From Acidobacteriota bacterium (GTDB lineage: Bacteria > Acidobacteriota > Holophagae > Thermotomaculales > Thermotomaculaceae): DNA of 9,580 nt. The notes beneath the pieces are model-generated. The model ran no database searches and was not told where the DNA came from. It saw only the letters and a list, made by a program, of their open reading frames with translations. The DNA is taken from the NCBI GenBank assembly GCA_015487755.1, contig WFPG01000274.1, positions 1 to 9,580 of the forward strand, written 5' to 3'. This document shows, piece after piece, positions 1 through 6,820 of the stretch (position 1 is its first letter; each line of letters opens with the position of its first letter). The translations under genes and the position numbers were made by a program.

Positions 1-578
1 CAGCAATGCAGCAGTATGCTTCAGAAAGAGCGCCTAAATTGATAGATTTGATTGATTTTTCAGGTTGCAAAAGATTCCTTGATTTAGGGGGAGGAAGCGG
101 GGCTAATTCGGTTGAGGTTGCAAAGAGGTTTCCCAATATTGATATTTTCATTTTTGACTTGCCTGAAGTAATCCCTATAACAAAGAGATTTATTTCAAAG
201 GCCGGGGATTTTAAAAACATTCATTACATTGAGGGGGATTATTTGAAAAACGGTTTCGGGGAAGGTTACGACATTATCCTTCTTTCAAATATAATACATG
301 CGCACGGGAAAGAGGATGTGGAAAGGATTTTTTCCGCCTGCAATAAAGCATTGAAAAAGAAAGGAAAGATTGTTGTTCACGAATTTTTGGTTAACGAAGA
401 GAGGGTTTCTCCCCCGTGGTCTGTTTTTTTCTCAATAAATATGCTTGTCCACACCGAAAACGGCGATGTTTTTACTGAAAGTGAATTAAAAGGTTTGTTT
501 GAAAAAACAGGCTTTTCTTTTGTGTCTAACAAACCTACAGGTTTAAATTCCGATGTAGTAATAGGCGAAAAGATTTAA
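1..578 (+). CDS. O-methyltransferase, family 2 (5'-truncated C-terminal SAM domain)
   Basis: This is the C-terminal catalytic half of a SAM-dependent small-molecule O-methyltransferase of the Methyltransf_2 type. The visible part is a Rossmann-fold domain. The SAM-binding motif I (LDLGGGSG) lies about 25-32 residues after the first visible ATG at position 6, followed by the acidic FDLP at the end of strand 2. IIHAHGKED, about residues 96-104, corresponds to the region that carries the catalytic His in this family. The reading frame is open to the window edge. The residues around the ATG (AMQQYAS) look like the usual helix just before motif I, so that ATG is internal. Family members are about 330-350 residues with an N-terminal winged-helix dimerisation domain, so roughly 150 residues should lie upstream. 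The substrate (a phenolic, quinone or polyketide hydroxyl) cannot be told. The stop overlaps the stop of the convergent TolC-family gene. Confidence 0.85.
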   Translation, partial: AMQQYASERAPKLIDLIDFSGCKRFLDLGGGSGANSVEVAKRFPNIDIFIFDLPEVIPITKRFISKAGDFKNIHYIEGDYLKNGFGEGYDIILLSNIIHAHGKEDVERIFSACNKALKKKGKIVVHEFLVNEERVSPPWSVFFSINMLVHTENGDVFTESELKGLFEKTGFSFVSNKPTGLNSDVVIGEKI

Positions 579-2074
579 TCTATTTTATAGTTCATTTTGT
601 CAAGAAGAATGCCCATTTGCTTTTGAAGGTCTAACAGAGCCTTTTTGTACTTTACAATTGCGTTTAATTCGTTTACCTTTGCCTTTGCAAGGTCGTCTTC
701 TTTCTGGGAAACTAAAAAGTTTGTTGACATTCCGTTTAAAAACTTCTTTTTTTCAGCCTCTAAGTCTTTTTCCCTTAAAATTCTTGTTTTTTGTGCAGCA
801 AAGTATGCCCTTTCAGCCGCTTTTACATTTCTAATAGCATTTTTAACATTTACCGTGATTGTGTAAATTGTGTTTTTTAATGAAAGTTGGGCGCTTTTTT
901 CCCCTAAAATTGCATTTTTGTATGCAGCCTTTGCCGCCCTGTTCTGGAATTTGTATGAAATGTTAATTCCTACAACCCATGTCTGGTCGTCAAAGTTTAA
1001 TGCCATATCAACGGCGTCTCCTATTGAGCCGGGAAGGACAATAGGCTTTCCTTCATTGTCAAAGGTGTGAATTGCATTGTTTCCCGCATAGGCGACTGAA
1101 GCATACAGGTTTACACTGGGCAATTTCTGGTTTTTCTTAAACATAACCTCTATGTTTGCTATTCGGTTTTCAATCTCTTTTATCTTTATCTGCGGGTTTT
1201 TCTTTAATGCCGTTTTAATGCATTCTTCCGGGTTAATTGGCTCTTCTTTGTATTCAAGCAAGTAATCGGGCTCAAATACAACTCCCCAATCTTTCTCATT
1301 TATGTTTAGTAGCTTCTTTAAGTTGTCTTCAGTCTGTTGCACTAAATTTTGTGCTTCAATCAATTGCTGTTCAGCGCTTGCAAGGTTTGCCTCAGCCTGA
1401 TATATTTCAACCTCTGCCATTGTTCCTACTTCTATCTTTTGCTTTGTTATGTTGTACTGCTCTTTTGCAAGTTTTAAAGAGTCTTCTGCAACCTGCAGGT
1501 TTTTGTAAGCATAAACAAGGTCAAGGTATGAAGATGTTGTCTCTTCAATCAGGTTCATAATCTGCTGTTTAAATTGCTCTTTTGCCTTTTCTTCCATGTG
1601 TTTGTTAATCCTGATTTGATACTCAACATTCTTTTTCCCGAATCCGTTTAATAGAGGCTGGTCAACCCTTAACTTAAAGGTAGTGCCGTAAACAGGGTTT
1701 AAAACCGCAAAAAGGTAGTTTTCGGTTTTGTATTTGTAAGATGTTGCGGAAAAGGTGACTTTAGCACCTGTTGAAACCTGCTGGGTAAGGCTGAAGTTTA
1801 AAAAATCCTGAACAGACCTTGATGCGTCAAGAAGGGTTTTAGGCGGTTGTGTTGAATCCTGATGTTCAACCGATAAATCAAACTTTAAATCGTAAATTCC
1901 AAGTGCCGAATAAACATTGTTTTTTGCCTGCTCATAGGATATCTCGGATATTTGAACGTCAAGGTTGTTTTTTAAAGCGGTTTGGATTGCCTCGTTTAAA
2001 GTTAGTTTTTTGGTTTGTGCAGAAAGGTTTAGATTTAAAATTATGAGAATTACAAAAACGAAAGCCTTTTTCAT
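575..2074 (-). CDS. TolC-family outer membrane efflux protein
   Basis: This is a 499-residue outer-membrane channel component of the TolC/OEP family, which trimerises to carry substrates of RND, ABC or MFS pumps or type I secretion across the outer membrane. Residues 1-20 are a clear signal peptide (MKK, hydrophobic core, then LSAQ), with no lipobox Cys. Two OEP repeats are visible. The first covers about residues 22-255, opening with LTLNEAIQTALKNN and containing a long coiled-coil helix pair with the typical AKEQYNITKQKIEVGT and QAEANLASAEQQL segments. The second covers about 280-490, opening with NPEECIKTALKKNPQ and closing with a similar coiled coil. The length is normal. The ATG at 2074 is preceded by a GGGGG SD tract at 2080-2084 and a TATAAT about 30 bp upstream. 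No membrane-fusion protein or inner-membrane pump gene is in the window, so the partner is unknown; it may be an orphan TolC serving several pumps. Confidence 0.92.
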   Translation of the reverse strand: MKKAFVFVILIILNLNLSAQTKKLTLNEAIQTALKNNLDVQISEISYEQAKNNVYSALGIYDLKFDLSVEHQDSTQPPKTLLDASRSVQDFLNFSLTQQVSTGAKVTFSATSYKYKTENYLFAVLNPVYGTTFKLRVDQPLLNGFGKKNVEYQIRINKHMEEKAKEQFKQQIMNLIEETTSSYLDLVYAYKNLQVAEDSLKLAKEQYNITKQKIEVGTMAEVEIYQAEANLASAEQQLIEAQNLVQQTEDNLKKLLNINEKDWGVVFEPDYLLEYKEEPINPEECIKTALKKNPQIKIKEIENRIANIEVMFKKNQKLPSVNLYASVAYAGNNAIHTFDNEGKPIVLPGSIGDAVDMALNFDDQTWVVGINISYKFQNRAAKAAYKNAILGEKSAQLSLKNTIYTITVNVKNAIRNVKAAERAYFAAQKTRILREKDLEAEKKKFLNGMSTNFLVSQKEDDLAKAKVNELNAIVKYKKALLDLQKQMGILLDKMNYKID

Positions 2075-2079
2075 ATTAT

Positions 2080-2084
2080 CCCCC
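2080..2084 (-). promoter_or_regulatory. G-tract ribosome binding site of the TolC-family gene
   Basis: On the minus strand a GGGGG run is followed by ATAAT and then the ATG at 2074, giving a 5-nt spacing. It resembles the G7 tract before the acyl-CoA synthetase gene, where the run is also followed by ATA. The role is inferred from position; a G run pairs with a CCUCC anti-SD using one G-U pair. Confidence 0.6.
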
Positions 2085-2103
2085 GAAATATTTTTGTCTT
2101 TTG

Positions 2104-2136
2104 ATTATACGGAAAAAATTTATAATTGTTTTACAA
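2104..2136 (-). promoter_or_regulatory. Candidate promoter of the TolC-family gene
   Basis: The minus strand carries a perfect TATAAT at 2104-2109, which would start transcription near 2097 and give a leader of about 22 nt. A TTGTAA lies at 2131-2136 and overlaps the last codons of lptD, but the spacing is 21 bp, longer than the usual 17. The -35 element is therefore uncertain, while the -10 is good. It implies that the TolC-family gene can be transcribed independently of the lptD operon, although read-through across this 56-bp gap is also possible since no terminator hairpin is seen there. Confidence 0.5.
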
Positions 2137-4131
2137 CCCCAGCCTATATTTGAACAATTCGCCGATACTCCTTAACACAAGAGAGATTGTAAACTGGTTT
2201 GTGGTAATTGTTGAATATGAGTTGTTTTGATATGTGATGTTTACCCCGATGCACTTTTTGTAATACCCGAATGTTATTCTTTTGTACCTGAAATCGTCAA
2301 GCGAAAAATCGTAATCAAATTGCACTGTTGCTTTCCAGTTTCTGCTTAATTTTCTGTCGTATCTCCCTATTAGCGAGTTTCTGGATTTGTCTTCCCCGAA
2401 AACATAGCCCCTGAAGTATGTCAGGTAAAGGTTGTTTAGCCTTGTGTTAAATGTAAATAAATCAAATTTGTTTGTCTTCGGGTTGTATTTAATGTAGGAA
2501 CTTAAACTAAAGTTGTTTGTTATAGGCATAAAAAGGTGTCCGTTAAAAGATGAGTATTCTGACTGCAAATTCGGATTGTTCGGGTCAAGGTAATTGTTTG
2601 AACTTAAATTTTTCTCTCCGTAAACCGAGAAAAAGCCTGTTCTATCGGCAAATATAAAGTTTGAGGTTAACCCTGCCTGAATGTAACCCCCCGAAGGGTT
2701 AATGTAGTCTTCAAGGTCGTGATAGATGTGGTTTAATTGCCCCGAGTTGTCCCTGTAACCTATCTTCACAAAGGGAATGAGAGTGTTTTTAAAAGACACG
2801 AAATCCCTTGAAAGGTAAGGCAATTGAATTTTGTAAGAAAAATCAACGACAGAATTGTTTGAGATGTTTGAGTTTGAGTAGTTCAGGGTTTTTACTTTCA
2901 GGCTTTCTTTTACCACAAACCATTTTTTGTTAAAGTATTTTGAAGAGGAAAACTCAAGGTATTCCCTTGAGTATGTACCGTTTTCTATTCTATCGTCCGA
3001 AATAATGCTGATATCTCCCTTTAACCTTAAACTTCTTCCTAAAAGTTTGAAGTTTTCTCCGTAAAGGGATATTGAGGGTAAGGTTGAAGAGTAAATTGTG
3101 TTGTCTGTGAAGAACGGTTTTTCAAGGTATAAAGAGGTTATTACCGTAAAATAATTGTTTATTTTTTTGTAAAAACTTCCATATCCGTAGAAGTCTCTCA
3201 TTGCAAGGTCGTATTTTCCGAAAGTATAATCCCTTATTAAATTGTAATCATCCCCTAAAAACCCTTTGAATTGATAGGTGCTGTCGGGGGATTTGTAGTA
3301 ATTATAAGAAAGTTCGCCCATTGTCCTTCTATTGTCAATAAGCCTGTCTTTGATTGAGTAAATCTTAAACCTTGCGAATTCCCCTTTTCTGAAACTTTCC
3401 CTGTATTCAAATGTTGTCCCGGTTCCCGCTTTTGAGTAATAATCTATTCCTAATGTAATGTCCTGAGATTTGCCTATTGGAATAAACAATTCCTGGCGGT
3501 AGTTGAACCCGTGTTTTGAAGAGTTCCCGAACTCGGGGATTAAAAGCCCGAATGTCCTTTTTGTCTTTGCGGGATAAATGAAAAAGGGTAAATAGAAAAC
3601 CGATTTATCTTTTATCCTGAATTTTAGAGATTTAAAAGAGGCATACCCTTCTTTTTTTACCTTAACCCTGTTTGAGTGAAACCCCCAATAATTGCAATTT
3701 TCAGGGCAGGTTGTAAATGTGCAGTCTTTTAATTGATACCTGTCCCCCGAAAGGTATGTAATCTCTTCCGCATAAAACCTGTAATTGCTTTCAAGGATCA
3801 ACTCCCCTTTGAATATTGTTGCCTGTTCGGAATCGGTATAGTAAACAAACCTTTTGCCTTTGCCTTTAACCGTGTTTTTATCAAACTCAACATTGCCGGA
3901 GGCTGTGATTACCCCTTTCCCTTTGTCAATTTTGATTTTGTCCGCTTTGAGTTTTATGCTTTTCCCTTCAATAAGGCAATTGCCGTAAAGGTAGATAACC
4001 TTATTTTTAGCGTCTGTTTCAATTCTATCCGCTTTTACCGTAAACTCGTCAGCTAAAACGGTAAAAGCAAACAGAAAGAGAAAAACAAAAACACTAAAAA
4101 TCCTTTTTCTTTTTGTAAAACTGTTTTGCAT
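2131..4131 (-). CDS. lptD: LPS-assembly outer membrane protein LptD
   Basis: LptD forms the outer-membrane beta-barrel through which the Lpt bridge inserts lipopolysaccharide into the outer leaflet, with the lipoprotein LptE as its plug. The first 27 residues are a signal peptide ending TVLA-D. An OstA/LptA-like beta-jellyroll domain follows (about residues 30-130, with FTVKADRIETD and GKGVITASGNVEF), then a barrel rich in aromatic strands to the C-terminus. FTTC, then VFYLPFFIYPAKTKRTFGLLIPEFG at the barrel entrance, are typical of the family. Five Cys are seen at about 52, 137, 142, 146 and 627; C142 and C627 appear to match the E. coli C173-C725 disulfide. At 666 residues it is shorter than the roughly 780 of E. 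coli. I chose the ATG at 4131 over a GTG 12 bp upstream because AAGGTGA and GAGG lie at good SD distances from the ATG. It starts 38 bp inside the upstream gene, which suggests translational coupling. No lptE is visible nearby. Confidence 0.93.
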   Translation of the reverse strand: MQNSFTKRKRIFSVFVFLFLFAFTVLADEFTVKADRIETDAKNKVIYLYGNCLIEGKSIKLKADKIKIDKGKGVITASGNVEFDKNTVKGKGKRFVYYTDSEQATIFKGELILESNYRFYAEEITYLSGDRYQLKDCTFTTCPENCNYWGFHSNRVKVKKEGYASFKSLKFRIKDKSVFYLPFFIYPAKTKRTFGLLIPEFGNSSKHGFNYRQELFIPIGKSQDITLGIDYYSKAGTGTTFEYRESFRKGEFARFKIYSIKDRLIDNRRTMGELSYNYYKSPDSTYQFKGFLGDDYNLIRDYTFGKYDLAMRDFYGYGSFYKKINNYFTVITSLYLEKPFFTDNTIYSSTLPSISLYGENFKLLGRSLRLKGDISIISDDRIENGTYSREYLEFSSSKYFNKKWFVVKESLKVKTLNYSNSNISNNSVVDFSYKIQLPYLSRDFVSFKNTLIPFVKIGYRDNSGQLNHIYHDLEDYINPSGGYIQAGLTSNFIFADRTGFFSVYGEKNLSSNNYLDPNNPNLQSEYSSFNGHLFMPITNNFSLSSYIKYNPKTNKFDLFTFNTRLNNLYLTYFRGYVFGEDKSRNSLIGRYDRKLSRNWKATVQFDYDFSLDDFRYKRITFGYYKKCIGVNITYQNNSYSTITTNQFTISLVLRSIGELFKYRLGL

Positions 4132-4711
4132 CAAACCTCTCACCTTTTACAGAGTATATTATTAAAAACTTGGTCTGTTCCACCCCTATTGTAACCGCGT
4201 CAAACTGAAGCATGGCATTTTTTACTTTTTCCCTGAAATTTCTCATAACGAGATACCTTACCGTTCTTTCCCCAGGTTTTATAGGGTTTGCGAAATCAAG
4301 AAGGTATTTTGTAAGCGCATTTTCTATTATTTTTTCAGGGTATTTTTGAGCAAGTGCCCTGTACATATCGTTGTAGAGAAGAGGTTTTCTATACTCTTTT
4401 TTGTTTGACACAAGGGATACGAAGTTCGGGTCTATGTAAACCTTTTTCCCTGTGTTGTTGGTTATTTTGATTTTAAAGTAAATAAAAAACACATTGGGCT
4501 TTACTTTGAAAACATTAAATTCATTTGCGAAAGGGACATCTTCTACCTGTTCAACGGATATGGTAAGCCCCATAGATGAAATTACCGCTTTCTTGCCTTT
4601 AATGTACAGGTTGGGCTTTGGCATAGGGTAGAACTCATACTTATACCTGTACTCTTTTGCAAAAAGGGATAGCGAGAAAATTAAAACAATAAGTAAAGCA
4701 ACTTTTTTCAC
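4094..4711 (-). CDS. Secreted protein of unknown function between ktrA and lptD
   Basis: I do not recognise this 205-residue protein. It opens with a clear Sec signal peptide (MKKVALLIVLIFSLSLFA, likely cut after Ala18) and has no lipobox Cys, so it should be periplasmic. The mature part is rich in beta-strand patterns: a strand pair around residues 40-60, then FFIYFKIKITNNTGKKVYIDP at about 75-95, which resembles an immunoglobulin-like or DUF4352-style sandwich strand. A short helical insert follows (about 117-140, YRALAQKYPEKIIENALTKYL), then strands again (GERTVRYLVM, AVTIGVEQTKFLIIYSV) and a Lys-rich tail. The start is a GTG at 4711 whose GTGA overlaps the ktrA stop by 4 bp, a sign of translational coupling; GGAAGAG lies upstream. 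Its stop is 38 bp inside lptD. A role in envelope assembly is possible from the lptD context, but this is inference only. Confidence 0.85.
   Translation of the reverse strand: MKKVALLIVLIFSLSLFAKEYRYKYEFYPMPKPNLYIKGKKAVISSMGLTISVEQVEDVPFANEFNVFKVKPNVFFIYFKIKITNNTGKKVYIDPNFVSLVSNKKEYRKPLLYNDMYRALAQKYPEKIIENALTKYLLDFANPIKPGERTVRYLVMRNFREKVKNAMLQFDAVTIGVEQTKFLIIYSVKGERFDAKQFYKKKKDF
4136..4145 (-). promoter_or_regulatory. Ribosome binding site that decides the lptD start
   Basis: On the minus strand AGGTGAGAGG sits just ahead of the ATG at 4131. AGGTGA ends 8 nt before the ATG and AGAGG ends 4 nt before it. An in-frame GTG at 4143 lies within this SD, so the ATG is the likelier start. The site is inside the 3' end of the preceding gene. 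Confidence 0.7.
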
Positions 4712-5385
4712 GGTGCTATCTCTTCCGCTTTTTTGGTAATTATGTTGTTAATATCTTCGTCTTTCCCTACAACGGTGAGAATATGGTTGTGTTGAATTTT
4801 TGTGTCACCGTAGGGAAGAATTATAATATCTTCAGGATTATGCTTGTCTTTAAGGGCAATAACATAGATTTTGTACCTGTTTCTTAAATCTAACTCAATA
4901 AGGGTTTTCCCTATAAATTCGTTTAAAGGCTCAATATCTTTGATGGAATATTCTTCAGTTAATGTCAGCAGGTCTGCCATATTCCTTTCAATAAGGTTTT
5001 TAGCGGTTTTTTCAGCCATATCCCTTTCGGGAAATACAATTTCATGTGCCCCTATAGCCCTTAAAATTGATGCGTGATCATCACTCATGGCTTTTACTAT
5101 TATTCTCTTTATCCCTAAATTGGTGAGGTGAAGGGAGCATAGAATACTCGGCTCAATTTGTTCCCCCAAACTTACAACACATGCGTCAACATCTTTTGGA
5201 ATAAGGGTTTCAAGCACCTCTTTGTCTTTTGCGTCTGCCACATAAGCGTGAGCCACACTATCGGCAATCTTGTTAACCTTTTCCTGGTCATTGTCAATTG
5301 CAATTACATGGGCTCCGTGTTTTGAAAGGGATACCGCAAGGTGTTCCCCGAATTGCCCCAATCCTATTACACATACAGTTTTCAT
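4708..5385 (-). CDS. ktrA: Ktr potassium uptake regulatory subunit KtrA (RCK protein)
   Basis: This cytoplasmic RCK protein forms an octameric ring that binds nucleotides (ATP/ADP in studied homologues) and gates the KtrB channel. It has one RCK-N Rossmann domain (about residues 1-135) with the dinucleotide motif CVIGLGQFGEHLA near the start and an acidic IDND at the end of strand 2, then one RCK-C domain (about 140-222; EFIGKTLIELDLRNRYKI and HILTVVGKDEDIN). The single RCK-N/RCK-C layout at 225 residues fits KtrA, not the duplicated TrkA of E. coli. The ATG at 5385 is preferred over a TTG at 5403 because AAGGAGA lies 5 nt before the ATG. That SD overlaps the ktrB stop codon, so the two genes are almost certainly coupled. 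The 3' end overlaps the next gene by 4 bp. Confidence 0.93.
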   Translation of the reverse strand: MKTVCVIGLGQFGEHLAVSLSKHGAHVIAIDNDQEKVNKIADSVAHAYVADAKDKEVLETLIPKDVDACVVSLGEQIEPSILCSLHLTNLGIKRIIVKAMSDDHASILRAIGAHEIVFPERDMAEKTAKNLIERNMADLLTLTEEYSIKDIEPLNEFIGKTLIELDLRNRYKIYVIALKDKHNPEDIIILPYGDTKIQHNHILTVVGKDEDINNIITKKAEEIAP

Positions 5386-5390
5386 TTTAT

Positions 5391-5397
5391 TCTCCTT
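5391..5397 (-). promoter_or_regulatory. Strong ribosome binding site of ktrA
   Basis: AAGGAGA on the minus strand is followed by five bases and the ATG at 5385. Its first AA belongs to the TAA stop of ktrB (5396-5398). It decides the ktrA start against the upstream TTG and couples ktrA translation to ktrB termination. Confidence 0.85.
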
Positions 5398-6742
5398 AAC
5401 CAATCATAATTTTTTGCTCAGGGTAGTCAATCTTTTTCTTTTTCCTTTTTGCAAAAAGTAAAGATGTAACTATTGCAAGAGGCCCCACTCTGCCGAAAAA
5501 CATATCAATAATTATAACAATTTTTCCTATTTTGCTTAAACTTGCGGTAATGCCTGTTGAAAGCCCAACCGTTCCAAATGCCGAAACAACTTCGAATAGC
5601 AGGTTTCTAAATCCTTCCGGATAGTTTGCCAGAATGCTTTGCTCGGTGTAAAGAAGGACTGTAAAAGAGCCTAATACGGTAAAAACAGCAAGGGTGATTA
5701 CAGATTTTATTTTATCTTTTGTTTCCTGTGTTAACCTTCTTTCAAAAAGCCTTTTTCTGTATCTTCCGAAAAACCAGTCTTTGGCTAAAATCAAATAACC
5801 TGCAAAGGTTGTTGTTTTTATTCCTCCTGCGCATGAGCCCGGGGAGCCGCCTATAAACATGAGCATAATCATAATAAAAAGGGAAGAGGAAGGCAGTTTC
5901 CCGATATCAACAGAATTGAAACCTGCAGTTCTCGTGGTGACAGATTGAAAGAGAGAATCAAGTAAAGAGAGGGATGTATCTCCTAACCATATAAAAACCG
6001 CTCCCCCTATGATAAGGGAAATAGTTGTGGTTAAAACAAGTTTGGTGTGAAAACTTGGTTTTTTTTCTTTTCCGCTTATTATCTCTTTTAATTCAAATAA
6101 AACAGGGTATCCCAATCCGCCGAAAATAATTAGAAACATAACCGTACTTAAAGTAATCCAAGATTGATTAAACTGGACAAGGCTGTCGGAATAAATTGAA
6201 AAACCTGCATTACAGAATGCGGATATTGAGTGAAAAATTGCCGAATATACTGCTTTGCCTATCGGGTATACTGATTTTAATTTTAAAAAAAGGATGAAAG
6301 CACCTATCCCCTCTATTGTAAAGGTGGTAGTTACAATAAACTTTAATAAATCTTCAATGGATAAGCGTTCAATATCTCCCCCGAATGTGTCCTGAATTGT
6401 GTAGTGAGTTTGAACAGAGTATGCTTTTTTGCTAAGCCATACAAAAATAGCGGTAAATGTCATAATCCCTAGTCCGCCTAATTGTATAAGAATTAAAATT
6501 ACTATTTGCCCGAAAGTGGAGAAAAAAGTGCCTGTATCAACAACAATTAACCCTGTTACGCAGGTTGCAGAGGTTGAGGTAAACAACGCATCAATAAAAT
6601 CCAGCCCGTTTCCGCTTGATGTTGAAATAGGTAGTGTTAAGAGAATTCCGCCTATGAAAATGACTGTAGCGAATGAGATTATTAAAGCGGATTCCGGCTT
6701 GGTAACCCAGAGTTTATACCTTAGTAAAAATTCCTTTATCAT
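5396..6742 (-). CDS. ktrB: Ktr/Trk potassium transporter channel subunit KtrB
   Basis: KtrB is the inner-membrane K+-translocating subunit, a single chain with four M1-P-M2 repeats that works as a dimer on the KtrA ring. All four pore loops with their filter glycines are visible: SATCVTGL (Gly64), AFCNAGFS (Gly180), TTRTAGFNS (Gly274) and AFGTVGLSTG (Gly393). The conserved intramembrane gate segment GGSPGSCAGGIKTTT is at about 298-312, and the GRVGP signature is at about 417-421. The length of 448 residues fits KtrB rather than the longer TrkH; four glycines in the filter usually give K+ selectivity. The ATG at 6742 is the first start after an in-frame stop, yet no SD precedes it and a TATAAT lies only about 10 bp upstream, so the mRNA may be leaderless or nearly so. 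The gene runs directly into ktrA (10-bp gap). Confidence 0.94.
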   Translation of the reverse strand: MIKEFLLRYKLWVTKPESALIISFATVIFIGGILLTLPISTSSGNGLDFIDALFTSTSATCVTGLIVVDTGTFFSTFGQIVILILIQLGGLGIMTFTAIFVWLSKKAYSVQTHYTIQDTFGGDIERLSIEDLLKFIVTTTFTIEGIGAFILFLKLKSVYPIGKAVYSAIFHSISAFCNAGFSIYSDSLVQFNQSWITLSTVMFLIIFGGLGYPVLFELKEIISGKEKKPSFHTKLVLTTTISLIIGGAVFIWLGDTSLSLLDSLFQSVTTRTAGFNSVDIGKLPSSSLFIMIMLMFIGGSPGSCAGGIKTTTFAGYLILAKDWFFGRYRKRLFERRLTQETKDKIKSVITLAVFTVLGSFTVLLYTEQSILANYPEGFRNLLFEVVSAFGTVGLSTGITASLSKIGKIVIIIDMFFGRVGPLAIVTSLLFAKRKKKKIDYPEQKIMIG

Positions 6743-6751
6743 GGCGAAACA

Positions 6752-6784
6752 ATTATAGCATATGGAAAATTGTATTTTTTACAA
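6752..6784 (-). promoter_or_regulatory. Candidate promoter of the ktrB-ktrA-lptD operon
   Basis: A perfect TATAAT at 6752-6757 (minus strand) would place the transcription start near 6745, only a few bases before the ktrB ATG. The -35 is unclear: the 17-bp position is an A run, and TTGTAA at 6779-6784 gives a 21-bp spacer, the same arrangement as ahead of the TolC-family gene. Confidence 0.5.
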
Positions 6785-6791
6785 TGATTGT

Positions 6792-6820
6792 TTGAAAAAT
6801 AATCCTATTTATGATTTAAT
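6792..6820 (+). promoter_or_regulatory. Promoter of the FadR-like repressor and acyl-CoA synthetase genes
   Basis: TTGAAA at 6792-6797 and TTTAAT at 6815-6820 are separated by 17 bp, each matching the sigma-70 consensus at five of six bases. Transcription would start near 6827, giving a leader of about 30 nt before the ATG at 6857. The palindromic FadR-type operator begins at the last bases of the -10 and covers the start site, so a bound repressor would block RNA polymerase. Confidence 0.65.

Noticed and set aside
527..548. Small inverted repeat AAACC/GGTTT near the methyltransferase 3' end, as a terminator for the minus-strand TolC-family gene.
   Set aside because: The arms are only five pairs with a tiny loop, and no T-run follows on the minus strand.
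627..646. Possible terminator hairpin (AGGTCT, AAC loop, AGAGCCT with one bulged G, then T5) for the plus-strand methyltransferase.
   Set aside because: The stem is short and bulged and lies within the TolC-family coding region; the support is too weak to annotate.
1237..1560. Plus-strand open frame of 107 codons antisense to the TolC-family gene, Leu/Gln-rich.
   Set aside because: It lies wholly within a well-supported OEP coding region and has no SD or family likeness. The Leu/Gln bias follows from the coiled-coil codons on the other strand.
3733..4056. Plus-strand open frame of 107 codons antisense to the N-terminal part of lptD, Phe-rich.
   Set aside because: It is a reverse image of Lys-rich lptD codons with no start signals; lptD is clearly the real gene.
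4132..4143. GTG start for lptD at 4143, adding four residues.
   Set aside because: The GTG lies within the AGGTGAGAGG sequence that serves as the SD for the ATG at 4131; no separate SD precedes it.
5386..5403. TTG start for ktrA at 5403, adding six residues.
   Set aside because: AAGGAGA is ideally spaced for the ATG at 5385, and the Rossmann strand KTVCVIGLG normally begins right after the first Met.
6429..6758. Plus-strand open frame of 109 codons antisense to the start of ktrB.
   Set aside because: It overlaps the conserved first pore loop of KtrB on the other strand and shows no recognisable domain or RBS.
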